From NCBI GenBank assembly GCA_031397815.1, contig JANNMJ010000164.1:1-16771 (forward strand): 16,771 nt of DNA, given 5' to 3'. Origin of the DNA: JANNMJ01 sp031397815. GTDB lineage: Bacteria > Bacteroidota > Bacteroidia > Cytophagales > Hymenobacteraceae. The position numbers and the translations under genes were made by a program. Below, one piece after another: positions 5,583-13,706 of the stretch (positions within the stretch are counted from its first letter, which is position 1; each line of letters opens with the position of its first letter). The notes beneath the pieces are model-generated. The model was not told the DNA's origin. It saw nothing but the letters and a program-made list of their open reading frames with translations, and did no database searches.

Positions 5583-6195
5583 AACCCCACGCTTGACCAC
5601 TACGCCCGATCTGCGCCCTTGGATTCAGACGCTCATCTTCTGCGCCACCGAACCGATTACGGTTGAGCAGCTGGATGCGTGTCTGACGGAAGCTTTGGGG
5701 ATTTCTGACCTTACCGCTGAGCAGATTCTGGATGGCATTGATGCCGTCGATGCGCAGCTGGCTGAGAAGGGAATGGCGTTTCGGGTGCGGGCGGTGGCCG
5801 GTGGGTATCAGCTCCTGACGGAGCCGACGTACCAGTCGGCGGTGGAGGCGCTGATTAAGCAGAAAAGCCGACGGCGGCTCTCGACTTCGATGCTCGAAAC
5901 GCTCGCCATCATCGCTTACAAGCAGCCGATTACGAAGCTGGCGATTGAGCAGATTCGGGGTGTGAGCTGCGATTATGCGGTGCAGAAGCTCCTCGAAAAA
6001 GAGCTGATTGAGCTGCGTGGGAAGGCCGAAACGGTGGGGCGCCCGGTGCTGTACGGCACCACGCCGCGTTTCCTGCACGGCTTCGGCCTCAACGACCTTC
6101 GCGATTTGCCGCAGCTTCGCGATGTGGCCGCCGACGAAGATGCCCCGCCCGTGCTGCCGACCGAAGATGCAACGGCGGCACTTCCAATGCCTTAA
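5500..6195 (+). CDS. scpB: Segregation and condensation protein B
   Basis: ScpB is the dimeric winged-helix (kite) subunit of the Smc-ScpAB condensin complex that compacts and separates the chromosome. The core begins near residue 41 (WIQTLIFCATEPITVEQL). It contains the diagnostic STSMLETLAIIAYKQPITKL, EQIRGVSCDYAVQKLLEKEL and GRPVLYGTTPRFLHGFGLND blocks. An ATG at 5500 gives 231 residues. Its first ~28 codons are translated repeat sequence, rich in Ser, Thr, His and Pro. An in-frame TTG at 5593 would give a start almost at the conserved core, and an ATG at 5464 would add 12 more residues. The true start is unresolved. scpA and smc are not in the window. Confidence 0.9.
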   Translation: MTTSNPISTFSHRPTSNHISTSPHISTSTPRLTTTPDLRPWIQTLIFCATEPITVEQLDACLTEALGISDLTAEQILDGIDAVDAQLAEKGMAFRVRAVAGGYQLLTEPTYQSAVEALIKQKSRRRLSTSMLETLAIIAYKQPITKLAIEQIRGVSCDYAVQKLLEKELIELRGKAETVGRPVLYGTTPRFLHGFGLNDLRDLPQLRDVAADEDAPPVLPTEDATAALPMP

Positions 6196-6262
6196 CGGCG
6201 TTCCTGATTTTTTAACGGCCTTCCGCACTGCATCAGCAGCTTCAGCGTGGCGCTGCTCCCAA

Positions 6263-6291
6263 CCGGGGAGCCCGTGCGCCTTGCTCCCCGG
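6263..6291. repeat. GC-rich hairpin between scpB and the pseudouridine synthase gene
   Basis: Perfect 9-bp arms CCGGGGAGC (6263-6271) and GCTCCCCGG (6283-6291) with an 11-nt loop. No T-run follows directly. It could act as a terminator for scpB or be a REP-like element. Confidence 0.55.
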
Positions 6292-6314
6292 AAAGGCCGA
6301 TTTTGCGTTTTTTC

Positions 6315-6330
6315 ACAGTAGTGATACTGT
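6315..6330. promoter_or_regulatory. Short inverted repeat before the pseudouridine synthase gene
   Basis: ACAGTA (6315-6320) and TACTGT (6325-6330) flank GTGA about 32 bp upstream of the ATG, in an A/T-rich promoter-like stretch. It could be an operator, but it is short enough to be chance. Confidence 0.25.
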
Positions 6331-6361
6331 AACTGTTTTCTTTTTCAGCAGAGACTGATTT

Positions 6362-8278
6362 ATGGCTTTTCAACGGCCCGATGCGCGCCGCCCCCGCCGA
6401 GATGGTGGTAGTGAGCGCCCCAGCTTCAATCCGAATTTTTCCGCCGGTGGCGGCGACCGTGACCGTGGCTCCGACCGCGGCGACCGGCGGCCTTCCGGCC
6501 CGCGCACGCCCGGCGGCCGTCCGCCGCAGGGTGGTGGTGGTGGCGGTGGTGGCTTCCGCCCCGGTGGCGGCGGCTCCGATAACCGGCGCGACGACCGTGG
6601 TGGTAGTTCCGACCGTGGCGACCGTGGCGGCTTCCGTCCGAACACTGGTCCTGGTGGTTTCGGGGGTGGCAGCGGTGGCGGCGGCAATGGCCGCTCGTTC
6701 AGTAAGCCCGGTTCCGACCGTTTCTCCGGCCCTGAGCGCGGTGGCTTCAAAGGCCCGCGCGGCGGCAACGACCGCGATTCCGACCGCCCACGCTCGTACG
6801 GCCCGCCGCGCGATGACCGCTTCAGCGCGCCGCGTCCGTTCAGCCCGCCGCGCCTCGACGACCGCGCCCGTTTCGACGATTCCGCGCCTGATGACCGCCC
6901 CGTGCGCCCGGCGCGTGACGCCCGCCCGAGCGGCCAGCCGATGCGCAACTCCGAAGGCCGCGCCGTACCGCACGGCCAAACCGGCGAGCGCAACCGCAAA
7001 TTCGTGAAGCCACAGGCGCCGAACGACCCACGTCCGGTAACGCCAGCGCGTTTTCAGGACCGGCCCGGCAGCCGCCCCGATAATGATAACCGCGACCAGC
7101 GTTCCGGTCGGTTCGAAGCTGACCGTCCGCGCCCGTACAGCCCGCCGCGTGATGGCGGTGCGCGCCCCGGCAAGCACGATGCGCGCGCCAACGGCAACCG
7201 CGGATTCGGCTCAGACCGGCGCAAGCCTGAGGAACGCAATTTTGACAACCGCGCCCGTGAGGAGCGCCGGATGGCCGGTGGCTGGCAGCCCGAGCGCATC
7301 TTCCAGCAGCAGCAGCAACAGCAGCAGGAAAACCGTCCCGGCCGGGGCGGACATCCGCAGAACGTCGATTTCGAGCGTGGCCCGGAAGCGCCGCGGCGGA
7401 TGGCGGGCAGCGAGCGCGGTCCGCGCTCGTGGGCTGACCGTCGGTTCGGCTCTGCCGACCGTTCGAGCCAGTTCGAGGCTCCTACTTATAACCTCAAGAA
7501 GTTCTCGAACGACCGGGGTGGCTCGAAAGCGAAAAAACGCTCAAGCGGCGACGATTACAGCGAGCCGAAAGAAGGCATCCGCTTGAACCGTTACATCGCG
7601 AACGCCGGGGTCTGCTCGCGTCGTGAGGCCGATGCGCTGATTGCGGCCGGAGAAATCCGCATCAACGGCGAGATTGTGATGGAGATGGGCTACATCGTGA
7701 AGCCCGAAGATTCGGTGCAGTACGGCAAGCGCTCTCTCAAGCGCGAGAAGCTCGTGTACGTGCTACTCAACAAGCCGAAAGACCACATCACAACCACCGA
7801 CGACCCCGAAGAGCGCAAAACCGTAATGGACCTCGTGGGCAATGCCTCGAAGGAGCGCATCTTCCCTGTCGGGCGCCTCGACCGGAATACCACCGGCCTG
7901 CTCCTGTTCACGAACGACGGCGAGCTGGCGCAGAAGCTGACGCACCCGTCGCATCGGATGCAGAAGATTTACCAGGTCGAGCTGGATAAGGCCTTATCGG
8001 CAGACCATTTCACGCAGATTCGCGATGGTCTGATGCTCGAAGACGGTAAGATTGAGGTCGACGACCTCGCTGTGGTGGCCGGTAACGAGCGTTTCGTTGG
8101 TATCGAGCTGCATTCGGGGCGTAACCGCATCGTGCGGCGCATCTTCGAGCACCTCGGCTACGATGTCGTCACCCTCGACCGCGTGCAATACGCTGGCCTG
8201 ACCAAGAAAGACCTGCCGCGCGGCAACTGGCGCTACCTCACCCAACAAGAGGTGGTGCGGTTGAAGTTTATGCAGTAG
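6362..8278 (+). CDS. RluB/RluF/RsuA-type pseudouridine synthase with a long RG-rich N-terminal extension
   Basis: This 638-residue protein converts a specific uridine in rRNA to pseudouridine. The C-terminal ~235 residues are the enzyme. An S4 RNA-binding domain comes first (IRLNRYIANAGVCSRREADA, from about residue 405). The catalytic domain follows, with VGRLDRNTTGLLLFTNDGEL (catalytic Asp507), then LHSGRNRIVRRIFEHLGYDV. Family members of this type are usually about 240-300 residues. Here some 395 residues of Gly/Arg/Asp/Ser/Pro-rich, apparently disordered sequence precede S4, including glycine runs, RGG-like and SDRGDRGG repeats, and eight consecutive Gln (315-322). Codon composition there is extreme in GC, with one continuous frame. 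The extension may aid RNA or ribosome binding or condensation, which is inference. The exact rRNA target is not deducible. Confidence 0.9.
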   Translation: MAFQRPDARRPRRDGGSERPSFNPNFSAGGGDRDRGSDRGDRRPSGPRTPGGRPPQGGGGGGGGFRPGGGGSDNRRDDRGGSSDRGDRGGFRPNTGPGGFGGGSGGGGNGRSFSKPGSDRFSGPERGGFKGPRGGNDRDSDRPRSYGPPRDDRFSAPRPFSPPRLDDRARFDDSAPDDRPVRPARDARPSGQPMRNSEGRAVPHGQTGERNRKFVKPQAPNDPRPVTPARFQDRPGSRPDNDNRDQRSGRFEADRPRPYSPPRDGGARPGKHDARANGNRGFGSDRRKPEERNFDNRAREERRMAGGWQPERIFQQQQQQQQENRPGRGGHPQNVDFERGPEAPRRMAGSERGPRSWADRRFGSADRSSQFEAPTYNLKKFSNDRGGSKAKKRSSGDDYSEPKEGIRLNRYIANAGVCSRREADALIAAGEIRINGEIVMEMGYIVKPEDSVQYGKRSLKREKLVYVLLNKPKDHITTTDDPEERKTVMDLVGNASKERIFPVGRLDRNTTGLLLFTNDGELAQKLTHPSHRMQKIYQVELDKALSADHFTQIRDGLMLEDGKIEVDDLAVVAGNERFVGIELHSGRNRIVRRIFEHLGYDVVTLDRVQYAGLTKKDLPRGNWRYLTQQEVVRLKFMQ

Positions 8279-8295
8279 GTCGAAGGAAGATTTCC

Positions 8296-8358
8296 GCGTG
8301 GAGCTTTGGCTGCGCGAACCCCCGTCTATCAGGAGTTCGCGCAGCAAAGGCTCCACGC
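8296..8358. repeat. Long inverted repeat between the pseudouridine synthase gene and coaX
   Basis: Arms of 24 bp (8296-8319 and 8335-8358) match at 22 of 24 positions around a 15-nt loop. Both arms carry GCGTGGAGC / GCTCCACGC outermost and GCGCGAAC / GTTCGCGC innermost. It begins 18 bp after the stop codon at 8278, so it could terminate that transcript. No T-run follows, and the size and symmetry also fit a small REP or MITE-like element. Confidence 0.75.
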
Positions 8359-8373
8359 TACCTTTCTCAGGTA

Positions 8374-8399
8374 ACTCAGGCAGCCCACTCAGGCATCCC
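8374..8399 (+). repeat. Tandem 13-bp direct repeat
   Basis: ACTCAGGCAGCCC (8374-8386) is followed immediately by ACTCAGGCATCCC (8387-8399), with one mismatch. It lies between the long inverted repeat and coaX and its role is unknown. Confidence 0.4.
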
Positions 8400-8456
8400 G
8401 ACGGCGCTCTTTCCGCTCTGCTGAAAACCTGTTCCTCTTCATCGGCCTCAGCTTCT

Positions 8457-9197
8457 ATGCGTTCCGTAGTTTTCGACGTTGGCAACACCGCCCTAAAAGC
8501 GGGCTTCTTCGATGAAGCTCAGCGGCTGGTTGCGGTTCGTCGGGTCGAAAACGTAGCGGAATTAGCGGCTGAAATAGCTGACTTTGGGCCGAAACGGGCA
8601 TTGGTGGCTTCCGTGACCAAACCAGCGGCCGAAATCGCGGCGCAGCTTCCGCTGCCTGCGGCTACGGTGCTGTTCGGGCCGCACGTCCCGCTCCCGATTT
8701 CCCTCGACTACGCGACGCCCGCCACCCTCGGCGCCGACCGCGTGGCGGCGGCGGCGGGTGCTGCCCGACTCTTTCCCGGAATTCCGGTGCTGATTCTCGA
8801 CGCCGGGACGTGCCTCAAGGCCGACGTGTTGACGGCGGACGCCACGTTTCGGGGTGGCTCCATCAGTCCGGGGCTGACGATGCGGTACCGGGCGCTGCAC
8901 GCGTTTACCGGTCGGCTCCCCCAACTAACTCCCGCTGACCCCGCCGACGGCCCCGCGTGGCCCGGCGATTCCACCGACGCCTCGATTCGGGCGGGGGTGG
9001 AAGTGGGTTTTCTGGCCGAAGCGTTAGCGTTCATCGAATGGGCGACGGCGCAATGGCCCGGCATCCGCCCCATCCTCACCGGCGGCGACGGCCCGTGGCT
9101 CGCCGCCCGGCTTGCCGGACCCGACGGCCGTACTTTTGCCGTTGAGCCGGATTTGGTGCTCCACGGTCTTTACCATATCCTGCTGCATACTGCCTGA
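8457..9197 (+). CDS. coaX: Type III pantothenate kinase
   Basis: This enzyme phosphorylates pantothenate to 4'-phosphopantothenate, the first committed step of coenzyme A synthesis, in the cytoplasm. The 246-residue length fits. Family motifs are visible in order: DVGNT at 7-11 (phosphate-binding), LGADRV at about 91-96, DAGTC from Asp115, GGSISPGLTMRYRALH and TGGDG near the C-terminus. I chose the ATG at 8457 because DVGNT must lie within the first ~12 residues. An upstream frame from 8298 would translate the inverted repeat. The stop overlaps the next ATG by one base (TGATG), implying translational coupling with the outer-membrane gene that follows. Confidence 0.93.
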   Translation: MRSVVFDVGNTALKAGFFDEAQRLVAVRRVENVAELAAEIADFGPKRALVASVTKPAAEIAAQLPLPAATVLFGPHVPLPISLDYATPATLGADRVAAAAGAARLFPGIPVLILDAGTCLKADVLTADATFRGGSISPGLTMRYRALHAFTGRLPQLTPADPADGPAWPGDSTDASIRAGVEVGFLAEALAFIEWATAQWPGIRPILTGGDGPWLAARLAGPDGRTFAVEPDLVLHGLYHILLHTA

Positions 9198-10534
9198 TGC
9201 CATTTGTTTCATCGTCGCCGTCGCTGACTCCACGGCTTGCTTTTCTGTCCTTGCTGCTGCTGACCGCTGGTGGTCAGGCAGCGCACGCCCAAAGCTTGGG
9301 TAACTCGCCGTATTCGCGGCTCGGGCTGGGCGAGCCGACGTACGGCGCCGGTCTGATTCGGAATCAGGGAATGGCGGGCACGGGCGTAGCCGCGCCGAAC
9401 GGCGCTTACGTGAACGAACTGAACCCGGCGCTGGCGTGGCAAACGCGCAGCGTCACGTTCGATGTGGGCCTCACCGGTCAGCTCAAAGACCTCAAAACCC
9501 CAACCCAGACGCAGCGCACCGGCAACGCTACGCTCGGCTACTTCGCGCTCGGGATTCCGATTTCGTCGCGTTGGGGCGCTAACCTCGGACTACGGCCGCT
9601 CTACACGGTCGATTACGAAAACCGCAGTGAAATCGGCGTCACCGGCGACCCGAACGGCCGCGTCGAAGTGCGTAACCAAGGCGATGGCGGCATCGTGCAG
9701 GCCTACATGGCGCACGGCGTCCGGGTGGCGGGCGGCCTGAGCGCGGGGGCGGAAATCGCCTACACGTTCGGTTCCGTCGAAAGCAGCACCTCGACGCGCT
9801 TGCTGGCGGGCACCAATGCGGGCGCTTCCGATGAGCGCACGGTCGTCCTCGACCGGCGCCGTTACGGCGATATCACGGGCCGCGTGGGGCTGGTCTACCG
9901 TCACGAATTCTCCGATAAGCTCAATATGTCGGCCGGGGCGGCGCTGTCGCTCGGGCAAGACCTGCACGTAACGCGCCGCCGGGCGCAGGAACGGCGGTCG
10001 GTGTCGCAGAGCGATGCTACCCTCGAAAGCCTCGTGCTCTCCGACAGCGTGCGCAGCCGGACCACCGTGCCTTACAGCTTTACCGGCGGCATCAGCATCG
10101 ACAACAACAAGAACCGCTCGGTGTCGTTGGACGTGAAATACCAGCCGTGGTCGCAGTTTCGGGCGGCGGGCGTGGCGCAGTCGGCCCTCACCGATGCGTG
10201 GCGCGTGGCCGTGGGCGGCGAATGGACGCCCGACCCGGCGTCGGTGGAATCGTACTTGAAGCGCGTGACTTATCGGGCGGGCGTTTACAACGGCCAAACC
10301 GGCTGGAACGACCGCACCGGCACCGCCCTCAAAGATGCTGGCGTGACGTGGGGCTTCGCCTTCCCGCTCGGCCGGGTCGTTTCCTTCGAAGGTGCCACCT
10401 TCCAGACGTCGTTCGCCTACGGGCAGCGCGGCTACAACATCGACGCGGCGCAGGGCGTGCGCGAGAGCTACCTGCGCGCGCAAGTGGGCTTCTCGTTTGC
10501 GAGCACGTGGTTCGTGAAGCGGCGCATTGAGTAA
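9197..10534 (+). CDS. Outer-membrane beta-barrel protein (FadL/OMPP1-like, Bacteroidota type)
   Basis: A 445-residue secreted protein with a Sec signal peptide (hydrophobic LAFLSLLLLTAGG, cleavage after AHA near residue 31). The mature start NSPYSRLGLGEPTYGAGLIR resembles barrel proteins found beside coaX and lptC in many Bacteroidota. The rest alternates polar and aromatic residues in predicted beta strands and ends with SFASTWFVKRR. The actual cargo or role is unknown. FadL relatives move hydrophobic compounds across the outer membrane, but that should not be assumed here. It is translationally coupled to coaX and followed closely by lptC. Gene order is part of the evidence. Confidence 0.75.
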   Translation: MPFVSSSPSLTPRLAFLSLLLLTAGGQAAHAQSLGNSPYSRLGLGEPTYGAGLIRNQGMAGTGVAAPNGAYVNELNPALAWQTRSVTFDVGLTGQLKDLKTPTQTQRTGNATLGYFALGIPISSRWGANLGLRPLYTVDYENRSEIGVTGDPNGRVEVRNQGDGGIVQAYMAHGVRVAGGLSAGAEIAYTFGSVESSTSTRLLAGTNAGASDERTVVLDRRRYGDITGRVGLVYRHEFSDKLNMSAGAALSLGQDLHVTRRRAQERRSVSQSDATLESLVLSDSVRSRTTVPYSFTGGISIDNNKNRSVSLDVKYQPWSQFRAAGVAQSALTDAWRVAVGGEWTPDPASVESYLKRVTYRAGVYNGQTGWNDRTGTALKDAGVTWGFAFPLGRVVSFEGATFQTSFAYGQRGYNIDAAQGVRESYLRAQVGFSFASTWFVKRRIE

Positions 10535-10544
10535 TGGCGGCGGT

Positions 10545-11126
10545 ATGATGACGCCGAAGCATTCCGGGATACGCGAAACGTGGGGACGACGCTTACGCCT
10601 GTCGTACCTGCTTATTGGGATGGGGGCGGTGAGCTGCCGTCCGCCCGATGAAGAGACGGCGCACAAGCCGATCCTCTACACCGGCCCAATCGTGGAGTCG
10701 ACCAACGTCCAGACCCTTTTCAGCGATTCGGCGCGCCTCAAGTTCAAGCTTCGCGCCCCGCTGGAGCAGCAGTATGAGCAGGGCGATATGTGGTACCGCA
10801 AAGGCGTTCTGCTGACGTTTTACGACCGTGAGGGCCGCATCCAGAATACCCTACGCGGCAACGTCGGGCATTTCGACAAAGCCAAGAACATTTACCACGT
10901 CCGCGGTCACGTGGAAGTAGTGAGCAGCGTCAAACACGAGCGCCTCGATACGGAAGAGCTGTTTTTCGACCAAAACAAGCAGCGCATCTACACCGAAACC
11001 TTCGTCCGGATTGAAACCGCGACTGAAGTCCTCACCGGGACGGGCCTGACGGCGAATCAGGACTTTTCGCGCTACACCATCCTGCACCCCACCGGCACGT
11101 TCACGCTGAAAGACGCGCCGCAGTAG
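10545..11126 (+). CDS. lptC: LptC-like LPS export lipoprotein
   Basis: LptC bridges the inner-membrane LptBFG ABC transporter to the periplasmic LptA in lipopolysaccharide export. The 193-residue protein begins with a signal-like segment (LRLSYLLIGMGAVSC) and a possible lipobox Cys31, then the LptC/OstA-type beta-jellyroll (LFSDSARLKFKLRAPLEQQY; GNVGHFDKAKNIYHVRGHVE; LDTEELFFDQNKQRIYTETF). I chose the ATG at 10545, ten bases after the barrel gene's stop. An in-frame TTG at 10527 would overlap that gene, and an ATG at 10548 is equally possible. Bacteroidota LptC proteins often appear as lipoproteins. Position in the coaX-barrel-lptC run supports the call. Confidence 0.85.
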   Translation: MMTPKHSGIRETWGRRLRLSYLLIGMGAVSCRPPDEETAHKPILYTGPIVESTNVQTLFSDSARLKFKLRAPLEQQYEQGDMWYRKGVLLTFYDREGRIQNTLRGNVGHFDKAKNIYHVRGHVEVVSSVKHERLDTEELFFDQNKQRIYTETFVRIETATEVLTGTGLTANQDFSRYTILHPTGTFTLKDAPQ

Positions 11127-11149
11127 CCAACTTTTCCTTATCCCTTTCC

Positions 11150-11434
11150 GTGGCAGCCGTTCCGAAAAAAAAGAAGCCCGTCGGCGCAAAGCCCGGCAAA
11201 ACGCCCGGCGCCGGAGCGCCCGCGCCGGAAGCTGAACCGATGTCGAAAATCGGGTCGTGGTTCTATACGATTGGCTTTTCGCTCGCTGTCGTCACGTTTA
11301 TCATCGGCGTTTATCAGACGCTCGTGGAGCAGGATCTGGCGGGGAATTACTGGCTTTTCATGATCTCGATTGGCCTCTTGTTCGGGATTCGCTACCAACG
11401 AATCCGTAGTCAGCGGCCGAAGCCCGGGTCTTAA
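11150..11434 (+). CDS. Small two-TM membrane protein of unknown function
   Basis: A 94-residue protein starting at a GTG, 23 bp after lptC. The first ~30 residues are a Lys/Pro/Ala-rich cytoplasmic-looking tail (VPKKKKPVGAKPGKT). Two membrane segments follow (IGSWFYTIGFSLAVVTFIIG and NYWLFMISIGLLFGIRYQ), then a basic end. An in-frame ATG at 11240 just before the first TM would give a 64-residue form. Tight spacing implies co-transcription with lptC, so a link to envelope assembly is plausible but inferred. I do not recognise a named family. Confidence 0.65.
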   Translation: MAAVPKKKKPVGAKPGKTPGAGAPAPEAEPMSKIGSWFYTIGFSLAVVTFIIGVYQTLVEQDLAGNYWLFMISIGLLFGIRYQRIRSQRPKPGS

Positions 11435-11457
11435 GCCGCCCGTTGCGGCCTCAACTC

Positions 11458-11488
11458 TTTGAGCTTTGGGGTTTTTGCGGTTATTTTG
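11458..11488 (+). promoter_or_regulatory. Probable promoter of the parvulin PPIase gene
   Basis: TTTG at 11458-11461 and TTATTTTG at 11481-11488 are separated by 19 bp. This matches the Bacteroidota -33/-7 layout with one mismatch in the -7 box (TAnnTTTG). It places transcription start about 45 bp before the ATG at 11539. Confidence 0.5.
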
Positions 11489-11538
11489 CAGTCCGTTTTC
11501 GTTTTTTACTGGCGGCCGAAGCCGTCGCAGTCGTTCAA

Positions 11539-13665
11539 ATGGCATTAATCAATAAGATCCGGGAGAAGTCGGGCTGGGTCATTACCGCAGTAGCGGTGGG
11601 GATGGTGGTCTTTATCCTGTCCGACTTGTTCGGCAATCAGTCGCGTTTCTTCAGCGGCCGTGACACGACCGTCGGCTCCATTGCTGGCAAGAAGGTCGAG
11701 TACGCCGATTTCGAAGCCGAATACGAAAAGGCCAAAAACAATTTCGCCAGTCAGCAAGGGCATCAGCCGAACGACCAGGAAGCCGCCGGTCTGCGCGACC
11801 AGACGTGGAACCAGCTCGTGAGCCGCACGATGCTCGACAAGCAATTTGCCGAGCTGGGCCTGATGGTGACCGACAAGGAGCTGACCGATATGGTACAGGG
11901 CGCCAACCCGCACCCCGCCATCAAGCAGGCGTTCACCGACCCCAAGACCGGCCTCTTCGACCGCGCCAAGGTGAAGGAGTATCTCCGGAACCTCGACAAG
12001 CAAGCGCCCGAGCAGCAAGCCGCGTGGGCCGACTTCGAGCGCAACCTCGGCCCGGACCGCATGCGGACCAAGTACGAGAACCTGCTGAAGATGTCGAGCT
12101 ACGTGACCAAGTTCGAAGCCGAGCGCATGAAGAAGGAGCAGGGCCTGACTGCCGCCGCGCAGGTGTTGTTCGTGCCGTACTTCTCGGTTGCCGATTCGCT
12201 CATCAAAGTCACCGACGAGCAGCTCACCGATTACATCGCCCGTCACCGCGACCGCTTCAAGGTTGAAGACGGCCGGACGATGGAGTACGTGACCATTCCC
12301 GTAACGGCGTCTAAAGAAGACTCCGCGACGGTTCAGCAGGAGATGGGCACGCTCGCCACGCAGTTCAAATCGACCACGAACGACTCGCTCTTCGTGCGCG
12401 CCAACTCCGACCAGCCGTACTCGGCCGCTTATGTGAGCCTCGGCGATATTCCGCAGGATCTGCGCAACGCCGGTAACCTGACGGTGGGCGAGGTGTACGG
12501 CCCGTTCAAGCAGAACGGCACGTTGCAGCTCATTAAAGTGACGGGCGAGAAGGCAGGCACCAGCCCAGCCGTTCGCGCTAGCCACATCCTCATCAAAGCC
12601 GCCGCCCAAACGCCGGAAGCCGAAGCTGAAGCCAAGCAGAAAGCGGCTGACCTGATCGCCCGTATCAACAAAGGCGAAGATTTCGGCGCCCTCGCCGCGC
12701 AGTTCGGCACCGACGGCACCGCCACGCAAGGCGGCGACCTCGGCTACTTCACGAAGGGCCGGATGGTGCCGGAGTTCGAAACCGCCATCTTCGGCGCGAA
12801 GTCGCTCGGCACTTTGCCGGAGCCGGTGAAGACGCAATTCGGTTACCACGTCATCAAGGTGACGTCGCTGCCCGACTCGCGCACCTTCCAGCTCGCCACG
12901 ATTCAGAAGTCGATTCTGCCGTCGGATGCCACCCACGAAGCGGCTTACACGAAGGCTCAGCAGCTTCGCGCCGCCGCCAACGACCGCGCCGCGCTCGTGG
13001 CCGCGACCGAGAAAGACAAGACGTTGGTGAAGCAGGAAGCGAAAGACGTTCCGTCGACCTCGCGCAGCGTTAATAACCTGCAAAATGCCCGCGCACTCGT
13101 TCAGTGGGCCTACGCCGAAGACCGCAAACTAGGTGACGTGTCGGACCCAATGGAAATCGACAACCAGTTCGTCATCGCCACTTTGGTTTCTAAGCGTGAG
13201 AAAGGCTACGCAACCGCCGAAAACTCCCGTGACCAAGTGACTGCCGAAGTTCGCAAGGAACTGAAAGGCAAGCTCATCGCTGATAAGCTGGCTGCTGCTA
13301 AAGGTGCTTCGCTGGCCGATATCGCTGCGAAATACGGCCCTACCGCGCAGGTGAAAGCCGCGCCGGTTGTGCAGTTCGGCAACGGCTCGCTGCCGGAAGT
13401 TGGCTACGAGCCAGCCGCAGTGGGCGCTATTTTCGGTCTGAAACCCGGTAAGCTCTCGGCCCCAATCGTCGGTGAGCAAGGTGTGCTGATTGTACAGACC
13501 GAGAAAGTGGACGAAACGGCACAAGTGGGCGCCCAGCCCGCGCAAGATCTGACGCAAGTCCGGAAGCAGCTGGAGCAGATGCGCCAAGGCCGTGCGCAAA
13601 GCGCCGTCTATCAAGCCCTGCAAGACAAAGCCGACGTGCAGGATTCGCGCGTGAAATTCTTCTAG
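11539..13665 (+). CDS. Membrane-anchored parvulin-type peptidyl-prolyl isomerase (PpiD/SurA-like)
   Basis: A 708-residue envelope foldase/chaperone. It has a short cytoplasmic N-terminus and one TM helix (about 13-30, WVITAVAVGMVVFILSDLFG). A SurA_N-like helical chaperone region covers roughly 45-200. A parvulin rotamase domain at about 345-440 begins RASHILIKAAAQ, contains LAAQFGTDGTATQGGDLGYF and ends FGYHVIKVT. The rest is a long C-terminal region resembling a second, degenerate rotamase domain. This matches PpiD architecture: catalysis of prolyl isomerisation and assistance to outer-membrane proteins at the periplasmic face. The ATG at 11539 directly precedes the TM segment; the frame stays open upstream to 11443 without a better start. 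Its own promoter is likely, and a strong hairpin follows the gene. Confidence 0.88.
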   Translation: MALINKIREKSGWVITAVAVGMVVFILSDLFGNQSRFFSGRDTTVGSIAGKKVEYADFEAEYEKAKNNFASQQGHQPNDQEAAGLRDQTWNQLVSRTMLDKQFAELGLMVTDKELTDMVQGANPHPAIKQAFTDPKTGLFDRAKVKEYLRNLDKQAPEQQAAWADFERNLGPDRMRTKYENLLKMSSYVTKFEAERMKKEQGLTAAAQVLFVPYFSVADSLIKVTDEQLTDYIARHRDRFKVEDGRTMEYVTIPVTASKEDSATVQQEMGTLATQFKSTTNDSLFVRANSDQPYSAAYVSLGDIPQDLRNAGNLTVGEVYGPFKQNGTLQLIKVTGEKAGTSPAVRASHILIKAAAQTPEAEAEAKQKAADLIARINKGEDFGALAAQFGTDGTATQGGDLGYFTKGRMVPEFETAIFGAKSLGTLPEPVKTQFGYHVIKVTSLPDSRTFQLATIQKSILPSDATHEAAYTKAQQLRAAANDRAALVAATEKDKTLVKQEAKDVPSTSRSVNNLQNARALVQWAYAEDRKLGDVSDPMEIDNQFVIATLVSKREKGYATAENSRDQVTAEVRKELKGKLIADKLAAAKGASLADIAAKYGPTAQVKAAPVVQFGNGSLPEVGYEPAAVGAIFGLKPGKLSAPIVGEQGVLIVQTEKVDETAQVGAQPAQDLTQVRKQLEQMRQGRAQSAVYQALQDKADVQDSRVKFF

Positions 13666-13706
13666 CCGAACCCGCCGCCGCCGACCCTCGCGGTCTGATC
13701 AAATGG

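Noticed and set aside
6242..7177. 311-codon frame antisense to the RG-rich pseudouridine synthase gene
   Set aside because: It is an Ala/Arg/Thr-rich shadow produced by the GC-rich repeats of the plus-strand gene and shows no domain or motif.
9590..10666. 358-codon antisense frame within the outer-membrane barrel gene
   Set aside because: No motif was seen, and it overlaps a convincing secreted barrel gene in a tightly packed operon.
11545..13083. 512-codon antisense frame within the PPIase gene
   Set aside because: The plus strand has clear parvulin and TM features; the antisense frame has the Arg/Leu/Val composition of a high-GC shadow.
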